A program made the translations under genes and the position numbers. The notes beneath the pieces are model-generated. The model was not told the DNA's origin. It saw nothing but the letters and a program-made list of their open reading frames with translations, and made no database searches. 64,000 nucleotides of DNA from Balanoglossus misakiensis (Eukaryota; Hemichordata), in the NCBI GenBank assembly GCA_040954595.2, contig CM082585.2, positions 9,238,001 through 9,302,000 of the forward strand, read 5' to 3'. Of this stretch, positions 50,701 through 63,326 are shown one piece after another. Positions within the stretch are counted from its first letter, which is position 1. Every line of letters begins with the position of its first letter.

Positions 50701-53700
50701 TGTTAAGAGCGTGACGTGGTTGTTAAACGCGAGCAGACGAGCTCAGGATACAGATTGCTAGCTGATCGAATTCTCCACGGCCGGCAGCGTATTCGAATTA
50801 ACCTTCGCCGAAAGTGATGGAGACTGATTTGAAAGCGAATTCTAAATTACATTAACCGTTCTCTAGGTTGGGTTTATGCCACAGGAAACGTCGCGGAGAA
50901 TTTCACCCTTTTTGTACAATGTCAATATTTATTACATGAACAATTAGATTAATGGCGCGGGGGTTGATTTGCCTCGCGCAATATAGCGAATAACACGAAG
51001 ATTCCCCCATGCACGCTTTACCCATACTATTATCTCTCTGCGTCAAGCAAAGGATTTATTGAAGTGTTTACGTGGAATACTCAAACATGAGGTGTGCAAG
51101 CGATATCCTCGTAATCTGACTCTAACCATCAAAACAAAATAACAGATCCGAGCTGTTCCGTCAATGATCCCCGTCGTCAATCGCCAACCTCCCTTGTCTT
51201 GCTCGTTTTTTTAAAGTAAAAAACACACATTACATATACGAAGATTTGGGAAACGGGTCACTTGTGGTTTATGGTTCGAGCGCCAAACTTAAACCTCAGG
51301 CCGGCTCACGTTATTCCCGCGAAAATGCCACAAAAATCGTTGATGACGTACTAGTACTTCATGCACCTGCACCGGCATTGCCAACGCGCATGCGTCAGGC
51401 TGTCATAACCCATTTGGGGTCGTTCCGTAACTCCGTTCCATCGAGACTCACCGTTACTTCATCTAAATAACGCCCGGGGACGTTAAAACTGACCGTTAAG
51501 CTGAGCCAGTGGTTAACCTTTCTGTTGCGACCACCTGCTGTAGAATCAAAAATTTATCTCACGGTCGTGAACTCTGGCATTCTCCATGCTGTGAAATTCG
51601 AGCGTGTAAATTTTAATTAAACGCTATATATCAGTGGTAATGTTTGCCTTTTTCGAAGTATTCACACATTTACATGATCATTTCTTGTGAACGAGCCTTT
51701 CTTGTGCAATCTGACGTCATCGACTCTGAATCGAACTTCTAACAATGATACGTTCGCGGTTTGTAGTTTGTCTGGCGGCCATTTTGTTTTTTACAGAAAA
51801 CGCGGACACGACTTTAATATTTTCTCAAAGGAATTAAGAGCTTCTATTTATGAGTAAAAGGCATATTTATAAATGACAACAGATCTACAGAGGCTTAGTT
51901 TTTCTTCCGACAGCAACGTAAAGGTCTTTTTGGTAAATTTCCACCAAACCTATCAAAGAGCGGAAGCGATGGCAAAATCCACTCATATAGCGATCAATAC
52001 GGCGTTAATTCTGAAAGGGCTAAAGCATGAAAGCCCCGGTTATCGACGTGAAACAGCTTTTACCATTTGTATGAAAAATATTTAGATATAATTTATAGTT
52101 CTTTTATTACATGTAAATGGCAGTGTAGCAGATTTATGTCTGTGTTCAGACGTGACATTCTGATGTAATGGAAGCCCAGAAGCAGAACTCATTTCTCTTT
52201 CCGAAACATTTTAATAAATCCTCGTGGCGCGCTATTAATCTGTGAAGCATTGAAATATCTGGAGGATCAATTTGCGGCCTTCAGAAACGGACGTCGTTGT
52301 TATCTTCTGCTGACACAAAGTATCTGTCGTCTGCAACGCTGTGCGGAATATAGGCTTGGCGCCAAATCGTCGATCAGGGTTCTGAGGAGTGAAGATCGAT
52401 CCCGAGTGTATTCTCGATGATTATTGTAACCCCCAAATCCGACGACCCGGAAAAGACATTCGAGATCTACGCGTCGAAGAAGGCGCCAATTTCCTTCTGC
52501 GGAATACAGCGACGGTTTCGGACGAACGCCCTGACATTTAAAGCTGACACTTTCAACGCGAGATAAAAACAAAAGCTCTAATGACGGCGCGGAGCAAATT
52601 ACCTGCCCGTGGAGTGATGCTGACACGTTGCTATGGCATCGCCAATAAATTACCACCACAGGACCCGGGTAAATTGCTCCGCTATTTCTGAAACTAGGGA
52701 TTCGCATGCGAACGATTCTCAAACAGCCCTGCAATCATGAGCCCTTGACTGAAACGTCCGTTTAATTTTTTGATTAATTGGTGCCCCAAAGAATCACACC
52801 AGCTGCCGACAATGGAGCAGCCTCGGAAAATCACACGACTCTGAATTGCCCTTGTCGGTCACAGAATGTCACGACTGATGAACGCTTGACGAGCGGGGTG
52901 TGTGAGGTCAGCATCGGATGGACATTTCGTCAAAAAAACGACAGCTTGACGCTAATGACGCAGCCATCATGGACCGACATGACGTCACACCATTTAATTT
53001 CGTTGGAGTTTTTTCCCGCCACAGCCGGATGCGTGGCCAAAACTAATGGCCAATAGCCGAAGGATATGAGCTCACATGTTCTGACATTCTAATATGTGAA
53101 ACTCACCAGCCTTCATGGCCAGTCTCGAGGATTTCGTCCACGTCATTGACTGCTCTTAAAATCCCCAGCACGCGCCAGTGTCAACGAGAAAAAAACACCG
53201 CCAAACACTGGGGAAATTAGCATACTTCTCGTGGTACAAGTTTATCCCCGGACCATTAGCTAAAGCGTAGTCACGTTCGAATAACACAAGCCAATGAACA
53301 CTTTGCGACGCGAGACAAAGTAGGCACACGCTTGTGATCATGCTCCGCAATCATGAATTTTCCCATAGCTTTTGTGAAACTGAGTATGGGGTATTTTAAT
53401 GGGTTCCTTGGATTTTTGGCCGCCTGCAAACAGATTTTATCGAATAGATGATGAATTGACACAAAGCCCTATCTCGTGAGTCATCACAAACGATGTCCTT
53501 TCTCATTCTCGTCAAGGTGAATAGGATGTAATTATAATTTGATCAATATCACGGCATGCGCCATTATTCCGATGACGTCACATCCGGGCTCATACCAACG
53601 AGCGGAGATGTTTCCGAGTCAGTAACTTGTGCTTATTACTGTTCGCGTGGCCCTCCTCCACAAAGGGTGTGAAAAAAAACTGTCAGGCTGAGTAAATCTC

Positions 53701-55670
53701 CCCAACGCGCGGGTAACCATGGTCACTGCGTGATTCTGGTGTCACTGTCATAAAGTGGACAGTTTTCCCGCAAATGTCTACGTCGACGAGAACATGCACA
53801 GATACAGAAAATAAATTGACTGTGACGGGCTTTCCGGCTTGGAGTTGAATAGCATCTTGAGCGCGAACCTTCTCCCTTTAATAACGCATGGAATTGTGTG
53901 ACTATACGGCAGGTGGTACACTTGACTAAAGCCTTCTTGATTCGCCATTAATTTTAAACGAAACGAGTCTTAAACGCGCCATCGTCGCTCACAGGTTGGA
54001 CAAGCGCAGAAGCTTTGGATCATTACGAGCTGAAGTAGTCTCCGTGGCGATCAAACTGTCGGAACTGGCGGCTTATCTCACAATGCCGCGCGGTATTTTG
54101 TAACTCCCACGGATAACACCCCCCCCCCCTCTCTCTCTCTCTCTCGCCACCGGTCGAGGGAGCACGATATAGTGGGTTCTCACTAACCCGAAAACTCTTT
54201 GAAGTTTTTAAAAGTTTGCAATTTGAACAAAACCACGAATTGTCTGAACCATGGTGATTTGTGTTCAGAGGATATAAAACACAGGCGTAATCGGTTTAAA
54301 AGCTTCACACCAGCGCCATCATGATCGCCCTGCAGTGCCGCGACTCTCACCGTATACGTACACACCATAGGAATGTATTACTCGTAGGATATTTGCTCTC
54401 TCCTCACGTCGTTCTATACCACATAGTCTAGCCTACATCCTATCTTATTGCAATAAAATGCATCTGACTTCAGTTATTTAGACTAGCATATTAATTCAAG
54501 TCCAAAAATTTCATCCATTATTGCTTTGCTTACTACAGTGTGTTATTACGAATCATTAAAATGTGCTCAGTCCCCTTCCCCTCGTAAAATATACATCACA
54601 TCATTTCATGTCATATTAATTATATGCAAACAAAAGAAATTTATTAACGTCATTAATATATTATGGTTTTTTTCAGCTTATCTATAACATTTAAGATTTA
54701 GTTATTCTGTGTTGCTTAATAATGTATAACCTCTGACAATTAGTTATTCAAATATTTTATTTATGGGTATTTTGCTTTTTGTACGCACGACGATAAAGTT
54801 GCCTACAGGCAGCCTTTTTAACGCAAACCTGTTCGTCGTTGTCTCTGCAAGACCTCGAATTCTCGAAAGTAGCTAATGATCTCTCCGCTACATTCCATAC
54901 ACACGTACTACATGTGTAGCAGTTATGCCAGGCACGTCCACAGATTCTATGTATAATGGCTGTACGTACTACACATCGGCTGGCACCCGCGAAAATTCGC
55001 GTAATGCGTTTAAGATGGATCTTCTCGTAAAAGTGCCACTCAAATTACTATAGCTCATCGGAAATTTTTATTTCTCATCAGCTATTGTATTACCTAAAGC
55101 AATTTCAGCTTAAAAAGAAACCGACTCACTTTCCATATCGTTGACATATAAAAGAAAGTACCAACTGAAAATATATATTTCTCGATATAACCGATCGATT
55201 TACAGAAGGCTGTGCTTAGCCTAGTTTCGATATTTGCAGAGAACGCATCTAAAGCACACCTTCGCATTGATATCACTGAATGGCCTAGAAAAGTTTGTTC
55301 TATAGAGCGAGTTCAAGCCATAAATTCATAATTACGAGTCTTTTGGGTCAGGATACGTTCTTTTTAAGATTCCACCAGTAGAAATTCTGGGAACAAAGGC
55401 ATGAAGCAAAGAGAGATAAACGAATACGACGAGCGGTCACTTTTAACATTTGATATAAAAGAACCACCATAATTGCGAAAATACATTAAGCTTTTCACGC
55501 ACCTTCGCGAGAATAACTCGACGGCCGCTTTCGAGTCGAGTTAGCGAGATACGTGTATTTAAAATTAGTTATATTGTAAGGTAACGTTCTCTTTCTTTCT
55601 TTCTTTCTTTATTTCCCCAACAGAGTTCGTGAAAAACATGTCCATCGACAGTTTGCTGAAGAAGTCATGA
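41774..55670 (+). CDS. Gene F: calmodulin-like protein with degenerate EF-hand 3
   Basis: Firm exons are 41910-42053 (144 nt), 49419-49661 (243 nt) and 55624-55670, ending in TGA. Loops: [24 protein letters not shown] and [12 protein letters not shown] (1, 2 and 4) are complete; loop 3, [12 protein letters not shown], has Glu at 3 and Lys at 5 and is probably weak. The N-lobe is thus intact and the C-lobe half-intact, the reverse of gene E. The tail [11 protein letters not shown] is unlike calmodulin's. The 5' end is unresolved. The frame is open from ATG 41774 straight into the 144-nt exon (189 residues, with a Pro/Arg-rich leader [14 protein letters not shown]). However, a TTGCTCCAG acceptor sits exactly where the other genes have their intron, so the leader may instead be intron, with exon 35463-35499, 37855-37954 or 38831-38855 supplying the start. 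Introns of 7.4 and 6.0 kb make F the largest gene of the array. Confidence 0.85.
42054..49418 (+). other. Intron of gene F between the 144-nt and 243-nt exons
   Basis: 7.4 kb with no coding support on either strand. It contains an octamer word at 42356, a GT-rich tract near 42092-42120, a T11 run at 44285-44295 and a 12-C tract at 48815-48826. Confidence 0.6.
49662..55623 (+). other. Last intron of gene F
   Basis: 6.0 kb. It contains (CAGA)n at about 49719-49740, TGACGTCA at 51712, 52980 and 53573, an 11-C tract with (CT)n at 54119-54146, and a (TTTC)n pyrimidine tract just before the terminal acceptor. No other exon is recognised. Confidence 0.6.
54119..54146 (+). repeat. C11 plus (CT)n tract
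   Basis: Homopolymer followed by a dinucleotide pyrimidine run. Confidence 0.85.
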
Positions 55671-58600
55671 CAATTACCGAACGCCTCGGAGGAATCTCCT
55701 ATCCGAGAAACCAAACTTTGAATTCTGATTTCGAAAACTATGCATATCAGAGAAAACTTGTTATTGAAAAGACGACAATCAAGATTTGCGTATTTTTGTA
55801 CTGTTCTTTTACTCATTGTTTTTAAATTTTACGAAAAAAATGTCATGCTCACATTTGAGTTTTTATATAGTACTGTAATGAATACAAGGGACAGATGTTA
55901 TATAATTTTCATTTAAAGGTGCACACTGCTCGCTTGAATTAAGTGCTTCGAATTTATGATTGACACCGAACGTTATCAAGCAGACGTGGGTTCCCGAACT
56001 TTGCTGACGAGTCCCGGTGATTCGCGCTTCTCAGCGGGACAGAACGATCTATTTTGAACCAAAAACGCACACCTCTGCCGGAAAAGAAGGAGGTTACACT
56101 TTATGTACATGCAACTATCTGTAGAGGAGTAGTCAATTTTATACTTAAAGAAGAGAGAAGCTCGTAGCGTTAGAAGTAGAAGCTTTCAGACTGCACTTTC
56201 TAGAGTTCGTATTCCACGATGTCAGGTTTGTGGTTCACCGCGCAGTGATGGATGGGATTATAGACGCAACGGATGATGAGGCCGCGCGTAAATCATGCGC
56301 TCAACACGTGATAATGATAGAATATGTGAGACTCGGCGGACGATAATTTTTGCATGTAGGTATGTCAGTCACATCCCCATGGAAATGCGTTTCAGAGATA
56401 ACGCGAGATGCATCTGATCTCAGAAATTGAAAAAGGTAATCCCTATTGTTTTAACCGGGGCTGCCTGAAACAATTTCTCACGTAGTTAACACGAAAGATC
56501 GACTACGGAAAATGTCAGTACGACATGCTTGCATGATTGTAGAATGTATTACAGCATTTGCGTAGTCTCTCAGTGGGGGAGACATTTTTTAACTATGTAA
56601 ATATGTGCTGTAAATAATACGGGAACCAATTATTACACGCTGTTCTCTCGCGAGATATCGCGAGATTCGAAAAAAAACCCAGATGTTTTCCTCTTTTATT
56701 CCATAAACTTTTAACTCCAAACCACAGAGTACAGTTTGCACAAATAGCTTGAGTCTTTAGTCTAGGAATTCCGAATATCATAAATCTGATATCTGAGACC
56801 TTATCTTAAATTCTATTGAATTTTTTACCGAGGTCAGTGACCTCCAAATATATCTTAGATAATGTCTAGGCTTTTGAGCCACATGAAATGAAATATTTGT
56901 TACTCGTGCCGAATAGACCCACGTTTTTACTCCGAGTTCTATTTTATAACTCGCTGCATATATTGAGCTTTTACGAAGCAAATAAAGTACAGATGCTTTT
57001 AATGATCACATGTTACTCAAGAATCCTTCTACGAAGCACTGTAATCTTCTCATTTCTTGTTTAAAAAATTAAAAAGTGTGACAGTAATGACAATATATCG
57101 GCCGTGTTGTTTTTGTGGACACACGAGAAATTGTGGCTTTTGAAATGATTGATTGTTTCGGCCAAGTGGCTGTACCGTAATTTAGTGCGTGATGCGTTTA
57201 ACTCATAAACGAGGAAACGAACACTCTTCCGCCATGAAATATATGTTAACAGGGACCCCGTTGCCTGAGTCATGAAACCAACGGTTAAGACTCCTACTTA
57301 GTCGGTAATGACGGCTGAAAAATTGAATAACACCGAAACTGGGGAAATCCACGCATGCGCATGTTTGATGCGTTCCAAAGAATGGCTTTCTATGTATGTA
57401 TGTCAAAATAGCACATCCCGATTGAAGCTTGTCATTTATCGAGTATTTGTAAATGAACTTTGAAGTTAATTAAGTTTTATGTTATTGATGTGTGCTACAT
57501 TTCAACTATGTTACTCTTTGTAAAAATTTAAATGACATCGAGTGGCGGAAAGGACAGCTGCTATCTTCCTCGTTAAAAACTGTATGCTCAATAAAATATA
57601 TATGCAAAATTCTTATCAAATGCGAGTCGTTTCCCATTCTTTCATCGATATCACCGTTCAGTATCGAACCACCTGCTAAAATCAGCAGTACTGAGAAAAA
57701 TGTGTGCATATACAACGCTTGCTGGTGCTGGGGACCAGGCTCACACGACGCGCTTCAGAACCATACGAATTAGAGGGAAGACCAGGCGTTTGTCTCGACA
57801 ACAACGACTACGAACTACGATGATAACAACAGCAGCACTGAGTAGCAACAACACAACAACAACAACAACAACAATCATAACAACAACAGTGTTCAACATG
57901 CCCTCAAGATAAAACAAGTACAGCTCGCTGAAGTATTCCCACTTTGAGTACGGAAAGACGTTTATAGAAATTAAATCAAAATATGACAAAGCTATTTTCA
58001 CATTGGCGGCATACCAGCATATCAAACAACACGCTACACGACATGGAGTGACCTCTATGACCTCGGCAAAACTACAAAACTTGCAAAACTTCACCAGACA
58101 GAAAGTTGAACTACCGGTCTTTTCAGTTAAACGCTGTGTAGTTAAGGTTTACGACATATTTTCCTCTTTTGCGGCAGAGACAACACCCTAGTAACTCCGT
58201 CGGCAAACTCAAGTCACAAACTGCCGACTCGGATGAGATAAATTATACGCTCTTATAACATTTACCGCACAGCTCGTCATAGCAAACGCCCGGTCACTGT
58301 ACTTATAAATGACGTCACATGTATAGTGATGTATACAAGAGAAATATCATGAAGTTTCAAGAAACTATTATGTAATAAAAGCATCTTAGTCCAGGTAGAC
58401 CGTGTTGAGGGCGCTGGTAAAATGGCAGTTGTAATTTAAATTAGAATATGCGATAATATTATTGCATCGATAGGTCAGTATGGGGTAGATAGTGTAAATT
58501 GCTGAAAGGGGGTAATTTAATGGCAGTGAAATGTGAAAGGAAAATTCAACAGTATAGTCTATCATTTCTAAACTACTAACACAAAACTACCAATTACTTC

Positions 58601-58834
58601 ATTAAAACTGTCTGCGATGTATCCAGCCAAGCTGCACAGTTGAGACCAGGACTACATTTTAGACTAAAAGGTCGTCTGTCTCTATAGCTGAGACACACGC
58701 AGAAACATGTATAATGCTTGGCTATTGCCATGGCGACTATCACCCGAGCGGATGAATACTAGTACGACGCTTGTGATTTCAGAGTTGTCCTCGCGGCGGT
58801 GTTTGCAATCCAAGCAACGAATTTCCTCTCTTAA

Positions 58835-59247
58835 GGATGTACGTTCAGTAAAATTGAAAGTATTGTCATTTTTTTTAATTGTGGATTTTTGAATTCTCCT
58901 TTGTATGTATAATGAAAATCCGTAATAAAATATAGGGGTCACCGCGCTTGTTTTTGAAATACAGAGCCATGAATTTAGTCGATAATAGAAGAAAACTGCT
59001 GACTCAGCATTTTTCACCAATGGTTTGTCTATGGGCAAAATTTTTGACGCAATTTATCTCAAAATAGAGCGCGGTGACCCCTATATTTTATTTGACCAAT
59101 GAATTTATATTTGCTGGACTGAGCTATGTGTAAAATTTCGTGAAAATGACAATAGTAGAAGTTTGTTTTCTAGCAATTTTCAATGTAATCCTATGGGAAA
59201 AAGACCGGGCGCGCACTGTTTCCGGTTTATGTTCTGCGCGTACATCC
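58835..59247. mobile_element. 413-bp TTAA-flanked inverted-repeat element
   Basis: The ends read GGATGTACG and its complement CGTACATCC, each directly bordered by TTAA (58831-58834, 59248-59251), as for elements with TTAA target duplications (piggyBac type). Inside, a perfect 22-bp inverted repeat pairs 58927-58948 with 59068-59089 around the word GGGGTCACCGCGC, and ATTGTCATTTT near 58861 pairs with a complement near 59143. There is no transposase frame, so it is non-autonomous. Confidence 0.6.
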
Positions 59248-62200
59248 TTAATGCACACGTCCAGCAAACAGGTTCCGTTCAGAGAGAGACTGAGTACACT
59301 TAGTGCATGACAGGTCTTTCATGTGGAGAAAGAGTGTGAGATTCCAAATGATTGCCCGATGCCATTTGTTGGATGTTTGTTCGTCATATATATCTGCTCC
59401 TTTCTCGAGTGTGTCTTGTTCAACAACTCGGTCCAAGTATTGACGAGAAGTGCCATCGTGTCACCGGACTCTGCAGTGCAGGATAATTTAAGACGCGTGA
59501 GATCAAAGGTTACTAGTATTACAAAACGTAAAATATTTTATGGAACTGTCTCGACACATTTCAGTGTTGTGATGAATGCCCGGTGAAATTTTCAAGTCAA
59601 AACAACGCACGGCCTATCCACCCTAGGGTGTGTGGTCCCTTGAATCTACGTTTATCGTCTTGTGACACAGTTTCGTTCACATCGACGTATGCAATCGCCT
59701 TTTTAAAATCTTTACAGCCTCCATTTCGCTGCCACAATATCGAGGTGAGAAAATGACAATTAAGAAACGCAAGCAACTTCATTTTTAGCGACACTTCATA
59801 TGTGTCGGCCTACAGCCGTCCGAATAGAGACCTTAGTGATAAACGCTCTGTGTGTAAATTTGCTTTCAATCCCCGAATGTTTACATTATATTTTTTTACT
59901 AATAGATGTTTTAAGAGATTCTTTTGTTGGAAATCATTATAACTATTTGCAAACCACTTTCAGCCGGAATTGCGTCTAGTGCGCTGATTTGATCAATAAA
60001 TTAATATCGGTGTCAGCGGCGATTTCCTCGACTGTGTGAAGTTGTCGCTTATTATTATCGATGATTAAAAAGCGTTGAATTAAATTAATTTTGGATTTTC
60101 TTCTTTGTGTAGATGCGGATTTTGAATGGGCGCCATAAGTCTTACTAATTACATAGCTTGAGTCTGTATGTCTTTGGTTTGTGATAACAAGCGACGCCTA
60201 AAATATTAATCTGCTAACAAATACACATTTTGAAGTCTGTTTTGGACAAAGTAGGCTGACAACGCATGATTAGTTTGAATAACAAAAACGCATAAAAAAT
60301 ACTAAATATTACTTATAGTTTTGCACCGTAGACCATGTGATATTAGTATTACGCTGTGTATTACGTCACTGGCAAATCTATCTCACAGGCCTTCCTTTGT
60401 CTTTATGGACCGACAGAAGAGTTTCTACTGTGGGCTATTTATAAATTCCAACATTTGGAGTTAGCAGACAAGAGGTCTTAACCGCAATTACTTTCTTTTT
60501 TTGTCCAATCTATCGGTCAAAGAGAGCGACTCGCACAAACTGCGAGTCGGCAATTTCAACACTTTCAGAAGTATCGAGTGGTACTAATTTCACGTTGCTT
60601 AGCAACTGGCACTAAGTTGTAAAAAAGTATGGTACATATACTCTCGCTATATTTAATATTCATTTCAAGCCTTGGTGATAATTAAGAGAGAGGTCGAAAA
60701 CAGGGTTCGTAGTATTGCATTGAGCCCATATAAATTTATTAGTATCGCCATTTTGATTAAAGCTCGAATACTTCGCCGTAACACACTCGCCAATTGCCCT
60801 GAGGAAATTATCTTGTTTTCTGCATTTATTTATTTCACTGAAACGTAATCGTCGTTTTATTATGAAAGCATGGCTTTACTTTCCCATCGTTTCGTCCGCG
60901 TGCCAGTTTCCAAAGCAAAGAAGACCTAATCACCGGTACAGTACGATGACTTCAGGTCTGGAACAACACTTTTACCGAACATAATTAACAAAGGTGGCTT
61001 GGTCATGACCTAAGACTAGGAATCTCCCTTAGTTATCAAAAAATCTAAATTTTAAAATCACAGTTCACCAGTAAGTATACCAGAAAGGTGTAGTGGCCAC
61101 AGTTGAATATCACATGAATGCAATCAAATTATGCCATTTGTACAGCAGCCTGCAGGATCGGGGTCTCCCACAAACTCAATCAGCTCGCTTCAATTTCAAA
61201 AATATTTGACACACGCTTTTGACTAACGGCATAGTTTAAATGCTGCGTTTATTTCAGCGAGCTTGCAGGCTATTCATGACAGGCGGGGTCGCCGTGACCC
61301 AGGCCTCAGCCCATGCCAGGCTGTTCATAAGCAGCTATACTAAATTTCCCTACCTTCCTACTGTACAGTTTTAATGTCTCAAGGACACAAGCAAATGTTC
61401 TATCCATCCACCCATCCATCCATCATATTTTAGAGTTAGAACAATTACGAATACCATGTGTTGGATTTTCTTTCAAGTGAAGCGTAAAAACCATAAGAGT
61501 CGGACGTGCCTTTCCTGAAATGCGCTATATTGATGTCCAACTAGGGAAACTAAATATAGTTCCGTTCCAAACATCAATTCATCTCCTGAAGGTATACCAG
61601 CGGAAATTAACAGGATTTTTATACAGCGGATTGTTAATTGATATAGCTCGCGCGCTGTTGTATAGCTGGCGCCTGCCATAGACCCCGGGAGCCGGGCAAA
61701 ATATATATTTCCGGGGAAGCATTCCGCAAACACATCCACGCACCAATCATGACTAAACAAACCGAAAATGCACTTACCCTGCGGGTAAACTAAAGCGCCG
61801 CCAACGTCATAGTAGATGCCGAATGCTTGTCTTTGTCGATGACGATGTGTCGTTCTCCGAACTCTGTCCGAAATTGGCTTAACGAATCAAGTACACTCAC
61901 TCATCCCCGAGCTGGTCAAATCTGCCGTGAGGCCTGTGGTGATTGGCGCGGGGATTTACCACAGTTGCTGGCTGTCCAATCACGCTGCAAGAAACGGAGA
62001 AAATGCAAAAGGTGTTAGACTGACCTGGCGTGGTGACTAGAAAAGTGCGGTCATTCACAGTATTTCATATTTACGGCAAACTCTGATTTTCAAAGCAAAG
62101 TATGCCGCGAAATGCGAAAGTGACAGTGTTCAAAGCAGCGTGCCTGTGACAGAGTGACTGATGATTATCCGAAGGCGGCCATATCAAAGTAGGCGATCGT

Positions 62201-63134
62201 ATGATTTCGAACGAGCTTCGTTTTAACCTCGCCGAAGTTCACACCAGGCTTAACCTCTCTCCCACCAGACAAACTAACGTGCCCGGATTGATATAGCGAG
62301 AGATAGATTGTCAAAGTTCATAAAGTAATACACTCTTTTTCTTCATAGACATTGTGTACTTGTTCCTGGAACCAGCAGGTGCGCGGCCACACGAATCTCG
62401 CCGTCACCCTGTGCGGGCGCCCTGATCAGAACTAGGCCAATGATTTCTCGACGTGCCATTCAGCTCGTCTCAATGAAACACGTTCAAACTCGACTCAGAA
62501 TCGCAACGTCAAAGAAAGTTGACCCCCCTCCCCCAAAGGAATCGATGAAATGTATAGTCAACATGGCGCGTGAAAAGCACACGATAATTCACATGATTTG
62601 AATGCCTTTGTCCTCTGAAAGAAGTTGATTTAAAGGCAAAGTTGACTGGAAAAGTCATGTGTTCAAGCATACCTTCTAATGACATCATATTGTACATGTA
62701 TTCGAATTTACAAAATTACAAATTCACTGTCAGTCTTTATCAAGTACACCAGAGTGCGTGGTAGAGTTTGGAAAAGTTTCTCTTTTCCATATCTTGGTTG
62801 GGGATGGAAAGTACTCTGATAATTAAAGACATGACAGGAAACTTGTTGGTGGCGGAGAGGTTCCTAAATGTGGATCTGACCTACTCACAAATTCAGTCAA
62901 ATATATCGATTATCATAGACAATAGAAACATTTATAGTGCGTTTAGAGACGGTTCGATTTTACTTAATACTTGTTTATAAAAAGTGACTTTATTTTGGTT
63001 ATCGTCCGGCGTTCGCCGTGACCACGCCCCCGGGGTATACATCTCTGTGACTTTATTTCGTCACTCAAAGATTTCTCCTCTACGTCAGGAGTGTTTGGTA
63101 GAGGTGTGATCTCTCAACGCTTCGTTCAATTACC

Positions 63135-63142
63135 GGCGGGGC
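63135..63142 (+). promoter_or_regulatory. GC box upstream of gene G
   Basis: GGCGGGGC about 45 bp before the TATA box at 63187. Confidence 0.35.
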
Positions 63143-63186
63143 GTTCATCTATTTTATTGCGTCGGTGAACCAAAACCCAACGGGGT

Positions 63187-63193
63187 TATAAAT
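63187..63193 (+). promoter_or_regulatory. TATA box of gene G
   Basis: TATAAAT in a CpG-rich context, 134 bp before the ATG at 63327. A transcription start near 63217 would leave a leader of about 110 nt. Confidence 0.5.
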
Positions 63194-63326
63194 ACGCCGC
63201 ACGGTGGCATACATGTGTGCGAGACGCCCAGTACCTGGTAACCGAACCACCACAAAGACGGCTGCTTGAAGACCCCTTTTTCTGTTAAAAACAAAGGCGG
63301 TGTGACCGTTCAGCGACTGTTTTCCG

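Larger units (their letters stand above)
55671..63326. other. 3' UTR of gene F and spacer to gene G
   Basis: No gene is supported. An AATAAA at 56981-56986 is a possible but distant polyadenylation signal of F. Also present: an (ACA)n stretch at 57845-57895, TGACGTCA at 58310, a TTAA-flanked foldback at 58835-59247, and a CpG-rich promoter-like end with a GC box and TATA box before gene G. Confidence 0.5.

Noticed and set aside
52300-52734. 144-codon minus-strand frame in the last intron of gene F
   Set aside because: No domain; the region has a weak inverted repeat (around 52597-52682) and looks like an old repeat rather than a gene.
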